NCBI GenBank assembly: GCA_047967505.1
Contig: CM106539.1
Source: Dipteris shenzhenensis
Lineage: Eukaryota; Polypodiophyta; Polypodiopsida; Gleicheniales
DNA: 64,000 nt
Direction: 5' to 3' (one strand)
The notes beneath the pieces were generated by a model that saw only the letters and a list, made by a program, of their open reading frames with translations, was not told the DNA's origin and did no database searches. The translations under genes and the position numbers were made by a program. Below, piece after piece: positions 12,174 to 23,496 of this stretch (positions are counted from its first letter, which is position 1; the number at the start of each line of letters is the position of its first letter).

Positions 12174-12432
12174 CTCGGGGGTTCACCTAAAAACATTTAG
12201 TGTACCACATGCATTCAAAAGGAGGGGTATTTAATTAATCCAACTTTTTGAAAAATTTTAACAGAATTACAATAACAAGAGTGGTTTTGTAATTCAATTT
12301 TTGAAAAAAATCACTTCGTTCATAAGTAAAGAGGGGTGTTTTTATTGTGGGAGATTTTTTAGTTGAGGGGTTTCTTTAATACCCTTTGAATGCATGTGAT
12401 ACATAGGGTTTCTTAATAGTACACTCCCCGAG
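12174..12432. mobile_element. MITE, family CTCGGGGG, copy 2 (259 bp)
   Basis: Left end CTCGGGGGTTCAC and right end GTACACTCCCCGAG form the terminal inverted repeat; a longer inner inverted part (ACATGCATTCAAAAGG against CCTTTGAATGCATGTG) follows. A perfect 8-bp target duplication, GCTTCACA, flanks it (12,166-12,173 and 12,433-12,440). It lies next to the kinase relic. Confidence 0.85.
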
Positions 12433-12440
12433 GCTTCACA

Positions 12441-12984
12441 TCAACCTTCTTATGTAAAATATTCATTGTAAAATGCATGCCCTACCCCTAAGGGGTGCAC
12501 TTTTAAGAAACCCCAGATATGACATGAGTTGAAGAGATATTCCAAAATCCCTTTATCTATAGGCAGGGATTTGTAGGGATTTGAATCTTTTTGCAATCCA
12601 TTCCTGACATGAGTTATCTTGTGACATGTTTGCACAGTTTATGAGGATCTTGGCTATTTCTTTAAATAACCAAGCTGCAACATAGAAATTTGACATCTTT
12701 GACCATGCCACTTGGGATTTGGATGAGCACTAGAGCTTTCATATAGCTCCGATGCAAACCAAGGAAATTTGAGTGGGGAACCATCCATCAGATCTTGTTC
12801 ATGCTTACTCACTGTCCAATGGAGACCCTTTCCCCAATCCATAATTCCTACCAACACCAATCTACCATCCTTCATGAAATAAAACTTATAGTTATAGGCT
12901 TTCAAATCTCAGTGTATGAAATTTTGTTCACATAGTGCTTTGAATACACTTACAATAGCAATAGTGATTGGAAGTGCATGCTTT
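12441..12984 (-). pseudogene. Protein kinase fragment
   Basis: The minus strand holds about 180 codons of a protein kinase C-lobe. Reading down from 12,984: VFKALCEQNFIH, a stop, DLKAYNY, DGRLVLVGIMDWGKG, FPWFASELY, VAAWLFKEIAKILI, then after a frame change GFLKVHPLGVGHAFYNEYF. FIH-stop-DLKxxN matches the catalytic loop HRDLKxxN, with the Arg codon CGA now TGA (12,909-12,911). MDWG stands where kinases have DFG, and ASEL resembles the APE motif. The N-lobe (Gly-rich loop, Lys, Glu) is missing: the relic ends at about 12,984, where a partial MITE begins. Frame changes occur near 12,700 and 12,550. The DFG variant and missing lobe mean no activity. Could also descend from a pseudokinase. Confidence 0.7.
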
Positions 12985-13092
12985 AGGTATCACTGCATTC
13001 AAGGGGTCTTTTAAAAACCCCTCAACTAAAATTTTTCCCCAATAAAACTACCCATCTTTACTTATGAACTGATGGAATTTTTTAAAAAGTTA
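12985..13092. mobile_element. MITE fragment, family CTCGGGGG, inverted partial copy
   Basis: GGTATCACTGCATTCAAGG, AACCCCTCAACTAAAA and TCTTTACTTATGAAC match the reverse complement of the right half of the MITE at 12,174-12,432. It abuts the broken edge of the kinase relic. Confidence 0.65.
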
Positions 13093-13690
13093 AAGGGGGG
13101 GGGTGGTGGTGGAAGGGGGAGGAGGGCAAGTGGTGGTGGAAACTTTACGGATGGAAAACTTTGACTTTAAATAAAAGGGAGGAATAGATGATCACCTCCA
13201 ACATTCTTCTAGTCTTTCTCGATGTAATAGGATTGTTGAGGGTGAATAGATGGTGGGTGGATGGCTACATTATCGGCTACAAGAAGGGCTCGAAATAACT
13301 CACCGATGAGGATAGGAGTAGGGTGGTGGTCGATGTGGAGAGGGAGGAGGGTACTGTGTAGGGTTTGGAATGGGGAAGAGGATGGAGGCTAGATGTGGAA
13401 GGAGAAGAATGAGGGGGTGAGGTGGGTTTTTATAGGAATGGGTGTAGGGTTAGGATTAAACCCTAAACTCTTCTTAGGCCATAACTTTTCATGGTTAGCT
13501 CGGATCGCTCTTCTGTAAAAAGGTGAAATGTTTGAAATTGCGATCTCTACACATTGTTGTCCATTACATAGCCTGATTTTTTCTTCAAGTGGCTTCTTTT
13601 TAAGAAAAAAAGAAAATTTGTTAAGGTAGTAACCCAAGGTCAATGCTTGGGGTTGATATGTTTGGCTTGAGTTGAAAAATCTTTTTACTC
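13093..13690. other. G-rich stretch, no gene seen
   Basis: 13,096-13,140 has runs of G separated by T or A (GGTGGTGGTGGAAGGGGGAGGAGGG), a candidate G-quadruplex. The rest has no frame I can support; a minus-strand frame (13,643-13,389) has no recognisable motif. Confidence 0.5.
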
Positions 13691-13699
13691 TCCTTACCC

Positions 13700-16022
13700 T
13701 TGAGTGCTATGGTGAAGAAGCTGAGATCAGATAGAGGTGGAGAGTTCACATCGATGGAATTCGAAAGTTACTGCAAAAGTCATGGAATCAAGAGGCAGAA
13801 ACCCCCACCACATACATCACAGCAAAATGGAGTAGCATAATGCAAGATGCGCGTCATCTACAAAATGGACCGGAGTATGATGAAAGGGAAAGATTTGCCA
13901 AAGACTTTCTAGGCTGAAGCATGTAACACTGTAGTTTACATCCTCAATCATAGCTACACGAAGGCTGTGAACGGGATGACTCCACTACAAGCCTTTTCTC
14001 ATAAGAAACCTTCAGTTGCACATTTCAAAGTTTTTGGATGTGACTGTTTTGTGCATGTCCTTGATGCTACCAGGACCAAACGGGAACCGAAGAGCCGGAA
14101 GTGTATTTTCTTAGGCTATAGTGAAGAGGCGAAGGGTTACCATCTCTATAGCCCTGTTACTAAGAAGGTAATTGTAAGTCGTGATGTGGTCTTCTCAAAA
14201 CAACTGCATCAATTAGAGGAGGATGCTTCCTTCCCAGACAACTAGGACCAGGATATCCATCCAATACCACCACCAACAGCAGACTGAACTCCCCCCAACA
14301 GTGCTTGGGAGGATTCCAGACAAAGAAGATGAAGAAGAGCCTGCAAAACCACAACGGCAATGGTCATTCCCGAAGTGGGTAAAGTAGCTTTTGGATGGCA
14401 GAGAACCTCATGCGATTGAGGAGGAACCATCCGAACACCGCCGGTCCAGGAGATTAGAGGAGCAAAGAAGGGCACAGGAACACTTGGTCAACTATGCTTT
14501 GATGATAGAAGTGATCCGTGCTTATGAACCCAATTGTCTTGAAGAGACACAAGGCGATGATAGGTGGATGGAGGCTATGCAGTCGGAGTATGGCTCCATA
14601 ATGAAGAACAACACTTGGGACCTTGTGGATCGACCACCAAAGCACAAGGTAATCGGAACCAAGTGGGTGTACAAGATCAAGTACAAGTCCGACGGCACGT
14701 TGGATAAGTACAAGGCTCGGCTCGTGGCAAAAGGATTTGCATAGGTACATGGTTTTGATTATCAAGATACTTTGCTCCCATAGCTCGACTAACCACAATT
14801 CGTAGTGTTTTGGCTTTAGCTGCCCAGGAAAGTTGGCCCGTGTTTCAGATGGATGTGAAATCCACCTTTTTGAATGGAGATCTCAAGGAGGAGGTATACA
14901 TGGAACAACAACCAGGTTTTGAGATCCCCGGTTCAGAAGGTAAAGTATGCAAACTAAAGAAGACACTTTACCGGCTGAAACAGGCCCCACGAGTGTGGTA
15001 CCAATGAATTGATGCCTACTTTCTACAAAACGGGTTCAGGAGGAGCCCATCTGATGCAAATTTGTATATCTTCAGAGAAAGAGGCAAGTGTATGATCGTG
15101 GTCCTTTATGTGGACGACCTTGTCATAACAGGGAACCATGAAGAGAAGATCTCGCAGACGAAGCATTTGTTAGGAAGAGAGTTTGAAATGACAGACCTCA
15201 TACTAATGCATTTCTGTTTGGGGATTGAAGTTTGGCAGGAGCAGAAACAGATCTTCATTTCACAGCTAAAATATGCTGGAGAGATACTGAAAGCATTTGG
15301 CATGGCTGAGTGCAAAATAGTTGGTACCCTTATGGAGGTTGACGCGAAGCTCTCAAGCGAGGATTCATCACCACTGGTGGACGAAGCGAAGTACAGAAGG
15401 CTTGTGGGCAGCTTGATCTACCTGTGCAACACACGGCTGAACATCAACTTTGCGACTGGTGTACTAAGCAGGTTTTTGAATAAGCCCCGGGAGAACCATT
15501 GGAGGGCAGGGATGTGGGTGCTGAAATACATCAAAGGCACACTTGATTATGGCATCACCTATACCAAGGGCAACATCTTGACCAGATTCTGTGACTCGGA
15601 TTGGGCAGGAGACATGGACAATAGATCAGTGACAGGGTACTATTTCTCACTTGGATCTGGAGTTGTGTCATGGGTCAGCAAGAAGCAACCCACAGTTGCT
15701 CTTTCTTCTACTGAGGCCAAGTACAAATCTGCATGCTTTGCTTCTTGTGAGGTAGTGTGGTTGAGGAGGATTTTAGAGGACATGGGTGTAGTGCAGAACA
15801 AGCCTATGCAGTTATCATGTGACAATCAGAGTTGCATGGTGATTGCAAAGAACCCGGTGTTCCACGCTCACACAAAACACATTGAGATTCAATATGACTT
15901 TGTATGCGAGTTGATCATGGATGGAGAGGTCGACTTGGTGTACTGTTCGGACTACAGAGAATGTTGCGGACATCTTCACGAAGGCTCTTGGAAGAGACAT
16001 GCTGGAGAGGCATCTTCATTGA
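13700..16022 (+). pseudogene. Ty1/copia retrotransposon pol, 5'-truncated
   Basis: Reads from inside integrase to the end of RNase H. Integrase: LRSDRGGEFTS and TSQQNGVA (13,721-13,838), then MTPLQAFSHKKPSVAHFKVFG and SRKCIFLGYSEEAKGYHLY (13,975-14,150). Reverse transcriptase: NNTWDLVDRPP, IGTKWVYKIKYKSDGT, YKARLVAKGF (14,608-14,741), VFQMDVKSTFLNGDL, TLYRLKQAPRVWY (14,840-15,001), catalytic YVDD at 15,107-15,118. RNase H: CDSDWAGD (about 15,590), VALSSTEAKY, NPVFHAHTKHIEI, and ENVADIFTKALGRD just before the TGA at 16,020. Gag, protease and the front of integrase are absent. Broken by stops: TAA 13,838, TAG about 14,385, TAG 14,742, TGA 15,005, and a frame change near 15,945. TAG 14,742 and TGA 15,005 fit CAG to TAG and CGA to TGA changes against the family consensus. 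Confidence 0.93.
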
Positions 16023-16067
16023 CTTAGCATTGGGCCAAAAAAGTAAGTTCACTTGCAGGTGGACATT

Positions 16068-16780
16068 GAGGGGGGGTGTTAGATATCAATGCTCCACTCT
16101 CATGTAACTACGGAGGAACCAGCTAACTCTACTTGTAAGCCCCCCATATGAGGAGAAGGCATTTGAGTAGCTCAGTTATGTGGTAGGTCTTGGTTTGGAC
16201 ACCAGATGGGGGCCATGTGTGGCCTGATGGTTGGACGGCTTCAGATAGAGTTGGTACACTGCCAACTAGGCTATATGCAAGTGTGGGAAGGCATCCCATG
16301 ACTAACCACATTGAGGGTAGATAGAGCATTTCTTGGGGCAGCCCACTCTTGGGTTGTGGGGCCCGTTTGGAGCCTCAGATGATCTCGAATGGCTGTTGCT
16401 CTATTTTGCGCACCGATTCTATCGTATGGTCGGTGGCCTATTTCAAGACTAACCCCAGTCGATCGTTTTGGGTGGACTAGGTCGGCCACCCAATTGAGCC
16501 TAACCGACTATGACTGGTGGCTATATAAGAGCAAGCCCGTGAAGCCCATTTCATCACTATCTACAACAACCTTGATTCCTTAGCATTCAGCCTCCATCTT
16601 CTACTGTTTCCAGCATGCCATCGAAGCTTCTTTCACAAGAGCGCACGGTTGGGAGGCAATGCCATCTATTGTATCAATTCTACAGTAATCAAATTTTTTA
16701 TTCTCCATACTATCTTGTTTTCTCTCTTGCGTATGAGATCCTGTTATCTGTTGAGCACAGACGTTGTATTATTTTCTTAT
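16068..16780 (+). mobile_element. Copia polypurine tract and 3' LTR (right end uncertain)
   Basis: GAGGGGGGG at 16,068-16,076 is a polypurine tract 46 bp after the pol stop. The LTR starts directly after it with TGTTAG at 16,077. A TATA-type box (CTATATAAGA, 16,521-16,530) lies inside, as expected for the U3 promoter. The closing CA is not clear; the LTR probably ends before or inside the minisatellite at 16,783. No 5' LTR is present. Confidence 0.7.
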
Positions 16781-16782
16781 AG

Positions 16783-17085
16783 TAGCTACTCATGGTGGAT
16801 ACATAGCTATGACTTGACATTTGGTACCTTCCACATGGTGCATAGATAGCTACAGCCTAACGAGTAGCGGTTACCATGGTAGCTACCTCATGGTGGATAG
16901 ATAGATATGTCGTAGTGGTAGCTACTCCATGGAATAGGTAGCTACCTACTGTCCACCACACGGTGGTAGGTACTACATGGTGGATAGATAGCTATGTCAC
17001 AATGGTAGCTACTCCATGGAATAGGTAGCTACCTACTATCTACCACATGGTGGAGAGGTGGCTACAACACAGTGGTAGCTAAAAT
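16783..17085. repeat. 87-bp minisatellite with GGTAGCTACC palindromes
   Basis: GGTAGCTACTCCATGGAATA recurs at 16,917 and 17,004 (period 87), with degenerate flanking copies from 16,785. Units contain self-complementary words GGTAGCTACC and CCACCACACGGTGG, and CATGGTGGATAGATAG recurs between them. Confidence 0.8.
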
Positions 17086-17237
17086 TCCTTTTATAGGTAC
17101 CTCTTCATGGTGTTGGATTATGTATATAATGACATTGTTACATTCATACTTTTGATTTGGTTGGCAAGTAGATTTGCGTATGACTGGTACCTTGTGTGAT
17201 ACTTTTCCATTCCATATCTCACAACTATCTTCATGAT

Positions 17238-17985
17238 TGCAGAATTGCAGACACCTAAAAAAGAAAGCTGTGAGCCAAAAAGAGCTGTTGTTAATGAGGG
17301 TCCTCAAAATGGTATAAGACATGACTGGTTATTCCTTCTTCCTTTTTGACAACATGATTGAATGTATGCAGATGTTACTTGAAGTACTCCTTACATCTTT
17401 CGTTTTTGGCTGTCTGACAGTGGGTGAGTCGGTCAATACTGCTACTGTTGATGGAGATTTGCTTGATTTTCTCAAAAACTTGAGAAATGGCATCCCTTCA
17501 ATTGAGCCGGATTCTCTGTTGCAAATGCAAGTCATACTTCTAGTGAAACGGAGCAAGTAGAAGCGGATGCACCAAATCCAATTTCTCCTGTCGACAACAT
17601 GGGGGTGTTGGGAGACAATGTGACAAAGACACTTGGTGGTTCAAATTTAGGAGATATAAGTGACCTGGTCCCTCAAATTTTGGAGAAGACACCTGCTAGT
17701 TCAAAATTAGGAAATGGAAGCGAGGGGAGCCCTACACTTGCAGAGACCTTGACGCTATTGCAAAAAAGAACGAAACAGAAGTTTGGAAGAGGTGAATTCA
17801 GTTGGCCTTTTCCTTTCTTTGGTAATGATGGACGCGTCTTCTCTCCAATTACTAATTGATTGTTCTTGCAGGAGAAACTACCATGAAAATTGGACCTACC
17901 ATGAAGAATGACACTAGTCAAGATGCAAGGGAAGGTGGTGTTACTTCCAAGGCCAAAAAACGCTTGCCTTCCTAGTTGTTTCTGT
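17238..17985 (+). CDS. 3' exons of an unknown spliced gene
   Basis: Three exon-like pieces join in frame. The first (about 17,241-17,310, after a TGATTGCAG acceptor) reads LQTPKKESCEPKRAVVNE; its donor is GTATAAG. The second (from 17,423, after CTGACAG) joins in phase and reads VGESVNTATVDGDLLDFLKN; then, after a shift or small intron near 17,520, ASHTSSETEQVEADAPNP and LVPQILEKTPASSKLGNGSE up to about 17,788. The last piece (from about 17,872, after TTCTTGCAG) reads ETTMKIGPTMKND and ends KKRLPS at a stop near 17,985. An AATAAA signal stands at about 18,118. The product is hydrophilic, with a basic C-terminus. I do not recognise it. Upstream exons are not evident, so it may be a 3' gene fragment. 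Confidence 0.4.
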
Positions 17986-18113
17986 CAGAAGCTAGTGTTG
18001 TAACAAAAAATCTCTAACAAAATACTATGGCTACTTTTGGCTTTGTAATATCCCACTGACAATAATTTTCAATGGAATTTTGTGTTCTTCAGTGTCTTTT
18101 CTTCTAGCCCATT

Positions 18114-18122
18114 ATCCAATAA
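18114..18122 (+). terminator. Poly(A) signal AATAAA
   Basis: CCAATAAAG lies about 130 bp after the stop of the putative gene ending at 17,985 and is preceded by T/A-rich sequence, as in plant 3' UTRs. Confidence 0.4.
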
Positions 18123-18272
18123 AGTTGTCTTGTGCATTGTAATGTTGCACTTTGACATATGTTCCTTGTACTCCCTATCTTGTACATCATGAATATGTAA
18201 CCTTGATTGAACAAGCAGTTGTAAAATAATGTCGTGTGTCCTGATACAAAGATTTATGTTACAAACTATTGC

Positions 18273-18745
18273 TGGAAATTGCCATGGGGAGTGAAGGGCA
18301 TGGCAGTGCTCCTAAACGCTTGTGCAAGGACAATGGTTTTGTCTTGGACTTGCATCGTGTAGCCAAAGATGTACATTGTGCCATAAAATCTATAGCAAGG
18401 GGTGTGATACACATGGCTCACGAGAGGAAGGCAGGGATGCATATCAACAAAGAAGTGAACAAGAGGGGAGTGTTGAGGATTGCTCAGAAGGCGCAAAGTT
18501 TTTAGCAACAACAGAATTTTCTTGGAAGTTGCCATGGGGACAAAGAGGCATGGCAGTGGTCCTAGACTCTTGCAAGGACCAAGGTTTTGGCTTACACATG
18601 CTACGTGAATGCCGGGATGTACTCAGTGCCATAAAAGCTGTGGCTGTTTTGTGTGATCCACCATGCACACGAGAGGGAGGCATGGCTGCATTTCAACCAA
18701 AGAATGAACTTGAAGCAATTATTGTGGATTCCCCAATCTTCTCTA
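18273..18745. repeat. Tandem duplication of a 250-bp unit
   Basis: TGGAAATTGCCATGGGGA (18,273) and TGGAAGTTGCCATGGGGA (18,523) start two units that align over about 220 bp, including GGCATGGCAGTG, CAAGGAC and GTGCCATAAAA. Identity is moderate with indels. Open frames on both strands do not stay aligned between copies, so I do not call a gene. Confidence 0.75.
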
Positions 18746-18775
18746 GCATACCCCACCGGCAATCTAAGTGGAAGG

Positions 18776-19000
18776 GGGATGGAAACAAGTTTCCATTACA
18801 AAAAATTTGATCCCCTCTTGCATAGCTCATAGGCGATCTATGTTGGAGGACAATGGAAAAATGTATCTATTATAAAAATGTTGACCCCCCTCTGATATAG
18901 CTCACCGGTGAGCTATGTTAGAGGGATGGAAAAATATGTCTACTATAGAAATTTTGACCCTCATCGACATAGCTCGCCGGCGAGCTATGTCTCGTGGGGA
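18776..19000. repeat. Three tandem 73-bp units with palindromic cores
   Basis: Each unit reads GGGATGGAAAAAT..TTGACCC..ATAGCTC-core-GAGCTATGT. The third core is a perfect 26-bp palindrome at 18,966-18,991 centred on CGCCGGCG. The second is a perfect 20-bp palindrome at 18,897-18,916 centred on CACCGGTG. The first (about 18,820-18,843) is imperfect. Palindrome length and GC of the core rise from left to right. Confidence 0.85.
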
Positions 19001-21690
19001 TAAATTTTTTAAGGAGTGGTAATATTTAAATAGTGAAAATTGTTTAGATAAGCGACACACTCAATTGTGGGAAGGACAAGTTCAAAATTTTTAATTTGCA
19101 TTATATTGATGTGAGCATGCTAATAGGGAGAGATAGAAAGAGAGGAAGAGAGGAGGGAAAGGAAAGAGAGAGGATAAGAGAGAGGTTACTAAATTTAGAG
19201 GTTTCTTTTGCTACTCTATATGGAGTTTCTCATGCTTTTATCAAACTGGTATAACTAAGAATATTGAAAAAAATATATTGAAAGGTGATGATTGACGAGG
19301 ACAGGATGCGCATCGAGCTGGAATTTTGCCCGGAAAGATCTTGATGGGTCGAGTTTTTGAGCTCATGGTTGACTGTTCGACTACTACTGAGTATTGGCTT
19401 TTGTATTCAACTCCTATTGAATGTTCTGGAGTGGAGTACAAAGGACATTCGAGAGTCTTTATGATGATATATATCTCCCCGCATAGTTCTCCTACGATCT
19501 ACTATTTTTTAGTGACAAGCATTGAGGCCCAAGTGTCTCTAACTTGCAAGTGAAAATAGATACTAAAATTGTTTGCCGAGTTTGCTCCGTGGTGGTTGCC
19601 AAAGATGGCAATTGCTCCTTCCACAGCAACTTTTCATCGGATGTGAGCATGAGTTCTTCATCTTCAGAGTGTCCATGACTAAGCATTCTCACATCCACCT
19701 TCCTTGATCAAAAGGAGAGAGAGTGTAGGCCATGTTTGCGCTTTAGATGCATGGCGATTCATTGCATTGCCAAAGAGAATGCCATGAGAAAGCAAAATCT
19801 ATGCATATGTCGGCAACAAATGTCAGTTATCACAAGAATCCGATAGTAATCGACATAGGTTGCCACGAATCTAGCAAAAATTTGATCAAACTGCAAGATT
19901 CCAAAAGAATCCATTGAACAATTTCATCAAAAAACGAGTTTGATCGATCCATCTACACAAAAACTTTAGCCAAAGTCGTTTATCTCCCATATCTTAGGAT
20001 TGTGATCCAATTGTATTTTTGCAGGGTAGCAATATACAATGTCTACATGATTATGCTTCAAATATAGATTGATGGAAGAAATGTTTGGAATCTTGCATGG
20101 GAGTTAGCGCTTCACTTCTCGCATGGGCAAGCTAGCCTTTGAAATAAAGCATGTTACAAAGAGGAGAAAGAGATCCTTTTTGTAAACTGATACTTCAATT
20201 GTTGTTGTGGTGAATCCAATTATACTGATCATGCATATATAATTCTATGCTAGCAAATGGAAAATTGTGACAATCCAATATTAAAGATGCTAAAAATTAC
20301 GATGAAATTTTTAAGACTAAGAATATTTCCGACAAAACTATTTGCTTTCTATGCTAAAAGAAGAAAAAATGTGTAGCTCTATCATCACTCACTTAGATAT
20401 TTGAAGTGCCGGCGTGCTTTGATGGCCAAGTCTCTCATCGACAAAGCTAGAAATTGAAGAATTGGTGTTTTATGTCCCAGTATAGCGATTGGATAGATAT
20501 TCCATGAATTTCGACTAATTGTGTCTAACGAAGATGTTCTTCCAAATGGTGGATATATAACTCGAGAGATTGTGATCGCAATAGTGCATGCATATGTTTG
20601 AAGGTTGATTGCTACTCTACTCACGGGTATTCCGCGACTGAATTGGTCTATGTTAGACATGAGCTACTCTCTAGGTTGAAGATGAATGTTTGATTTTGAT
20701 TATATCCCCTCAATCACAACGGTTTAATTAGAACGTACTGTGTGTAGCAAATATTTGGCAAGTTAAACAATCATCTAGCAGTTCATAGCATGGACAAAAT
20801 CAGCCCCAACATGAAAATAAGGATGTGTTTTTTCAACTCTGATCAATGATGGCATATGTGGGATTTGGGACTGAATGTATTAACAGTCAAGAATGTTCGG
20901 AAGTGATGGGAATGCTATCAATGTTTTCATCAATATAGGAAAACCGATTGGTTAATGGCACTATGCCATAGAACATCTCTAACATGTGCAAAATGTAGCT
21001 CAATTTAAGAAACAAAGTGTCACTAAGATTATTGCATTATAGCATAGAAATATAATGAGAGGGTCCTCGTCATATGTTTGTAATATCTTCGCATTTACAA
21101 CACATAGAACACATTGACATGAACTCCTACTTCAAATATAAAGCTATCAAAATTAACGATGCACATTCCATTCGGATCGGAGTGGCCATGTGATGAGCCA
21201 TTTCATCAAAAGAAGTAAAAGATGCGTTTATAAGGTTCCCCATTTGCTATTGTGCATGCCAAATAGAAGGGGTTCAATTGCATGAATGGCTAGAATTTAG
21301 CCTTATCCTTTCGAACACAGAGTTCGACAGGATGATTGGGGAGATGGTGAAGTATTCACAATCACCATTCCCACTACTTTCTCATTGGGTCTTCCCTCTG
21401 CATTTGCCGCAGCAATGCACGGGTGCCCATGCTTTATTGTTATAATGGCACTCATCTATAGATGTAGTGATTGTTCATGTAGCAACCTAGTTCTTTCTTG
21501 ACCGAATTCTTGCCAGACTCCGGTAAGTTGCATTTGTGCTTTCTTATCCCAAATTTTGTTTCATTTTCCCATCACACTATTGTGATTGCATAATGGATGC
21601 TGCATCAGAGCGCATAAGAATCATCAAAGGCATTCGCTTTTCGGTGAACTGATTCACTTTCATATTGCCTTTAACTTCATGTCCTATTCA
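19001..21690. other. No gene seen
   Basis: A short purine-rich run at 19,130-19,190 and several short frames without recognisable motifs. No splice-supported model found on either strand. Confidence 0.5.
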
Positions 21691-22034
21691 TCAGGAAAGC
21701 GATTTATCTTCTGGAACCACGCTTGACACTTTCTGAGTCGAGAGTTCTTATCGTCAAGGCATGCTCTATCACTAGGAAGATCCTCTTATCAGCAAGAAGG
21801 GGTAAAGTATTTCATTGGAAAGGGACTCTTGATGGCGAGCAGAGGGACTTAGGCACATCAGAGAAGAGTAGTCGCCTCTGCATTTCATCTAGGGAAGGTA
21901 AAGGTAAGCCTAAATTAAACTTCAAACTTTGCATATTAAAGTTCATAGCTACCGGTGGCTGACATGAGGGCTATGATTGTAAGAAAAAGTAAGGCACATG
22001 GTGGATTGCACCTGGAGGCTCTTGGATGGATGAG
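21691..22034 (+). pseudogene. Exon-like sequence interrupted by the short LTR element
   Basis: A frame at about 21,690-21,902 reads LLEPRLTLSESRVLIVKA and ILLSARRGKVFHWKGTLD before a GTAAAG donor-like site. A second stretch at 21,950-22,034 runs up to the LTR element and continues after it at 23,663-23,835 (for example LVQLAIDTLARMEFGISYEE in one frame). Both parts are richer in GC than their surroundings and have a second, decayed copy downstream (24,960-25,300). I do not recognise the product, and more than one frame is open across the insertion point. Confidence 0.35.
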
Positions 22035-22039
22035 CTTCT

Positions 22040-22192
22040 ATAGAAAACAGAGATGCGCATGAATACGAATGAATTGCTTGTATTGAACGTGAGAGAGAGA
22101 CATATAAGATGCAAATGGTAGAAAGGGTTGTGCCCCTTTGCTTCAGAGATGAGAGTGTGTGTGAGTAGACATATGATGTCTTACTTCCAATA
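22040..22192 (-). repeat. 3' LTR of the short element
   Basis: Matches 23,497-23,657 along its length (ATAGAAAACAG..CGCATGA at one end, GATGTCTTACTTCCAATA at the other), with scattered differences and an 8-bp length difference. Confidence 0.85.
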
Positions 22193-23480
22193 CTCCCCCG
22201 TAAGACAAAATGTATACAAGTAATAAAGTATGGAAAAGAATGTGTATACATTCACCAGTTTTCAGTTGGAGGTGAGCCGCCAGATATATGTGTGAGTGTG
22301 ACTATGATTTAGCCAACGATCAATCAAGTCCTTGAACACCCACCACACTTTTGCATGATCCTGAATTTGAATGAAAAAGCATAGCTCCAAGTAGCATTCT
22401 TTTTCATTGCATTGATGATAACCTTCTCTCTCCCTCAATGGGATGAAAAAGATAATGGAAATCCAATTCAAATCCAATTCTTCTTGCTGAGTTCGCGGAT
22501 CTCGGGTCCTCCAAAAAGTGTGCCCAGGAAGAGGCAATAACGGAAGATGTGAGCGGACTGGCGGATTATTCTAGGATCGATCAGAAGGCATTTTTGAAGG
22601 CATAGAAGAAGAAGTTCATATCTCATCTTCACCCGGGGATGTGGAAAAAATTCTTTGCTGCGCTTCATTTTCACCCGAGGTCTTGGAATTATAGAAAGCC
22701 ATGGATCATATCGTCGAACGTGAGTTCCCACAAAATGAGGTAAGGCTGAAGAAATGGCCTAGAATATGAACACATGGGTATGGGAGTAGAGTTGATCGCT
22801 GAGCGATTTGTCGCTCTCCTTTTGGTAAACGCTTTTTAGAGCCTTCATTGTAGCGATCAAGATTTCCGTTTCTAGTGGAGGATCGTTGATTGGTTCTTTG
22901 ACTATGTTGGGCAGGGCTATGTTTTATGCCTCGATAGTTTTTGTTGCGGGTTCTCTTGGTTCGGCATCGATCGATTCTGACTGAGCAGCTTGGTTTACTG
23001 CTTCGAGGTCCTTGTCTGCGTTGTTTGGGTCGTTGCACCCTTTTTCTCCTTGTGGCTGGAGTCGGCCGTCTTCTGGGTTTGTTTTCCCATCATCTCCGTG
23101 CTTTCTTGGCCGGAGGGAAATTTGGGGCTCAGAGGGTGAGTTTGACGTCTCCTCACCTTGGCCATCACTACGCTCAGAGGATGAATTTGTGTCACCTTGT
23201 CGTGCATCATGCAGATCAATTGTGTCTGCGATGAAGTCTTTGGGCAGGTCAATGGTTTCTGTGCCATGAATACCCGTGCTCTCATAAGGGGTTTTGGCTC
23301 CATCGTTGAAACGATTTCCCTGATCAATGATTGTCGATGCAGGATGAGGATCTTGTTTCCTCCATGTGAGAGGTCAGTGTTTTCTCCCATGCTGTCGCTT
23401 GCTCTCCGGATCGTGAAAAATTCTATGAGTGGCAGGCAGGAGAGAAAGAGTGAAAGGCATGCCACTGGTTTGGACCCATG

Positions 23481-23495
23481 CAAGCTCTGATACCA
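23481..23495 (-). promoter_or_regulatory. Primer binding site for initiator Met tRNA
   Basis: TGGTATCAGAGCTTG on the minus strand, the standard copia primer binding site complementary to the 3' end of initiator methionine tRNA; one base after the LTR. Confidence 0.85.
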
Positions 23496-23496
23496 T

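Noticed and set aside
13389-13643. 84-codon minus-strand ORF
   Set aside because: No recognisable motif or copy; kept only as no-gene sequence.
16783-17085. CRISPR array
   Set aside because: Units are imperfect 87-bp tandem repeats without unique spacers, in plant DNA.
18322-18810. 162-codon plus-strand ORF
   Set aside because: Lies across the tandem duplication and does not keep the same frame in both units.
23481-23495. tRNA-Met gene
   Set aside because: Only 15 bases match the tRNA 3' end, next to an LTR; this is a primer binding site.
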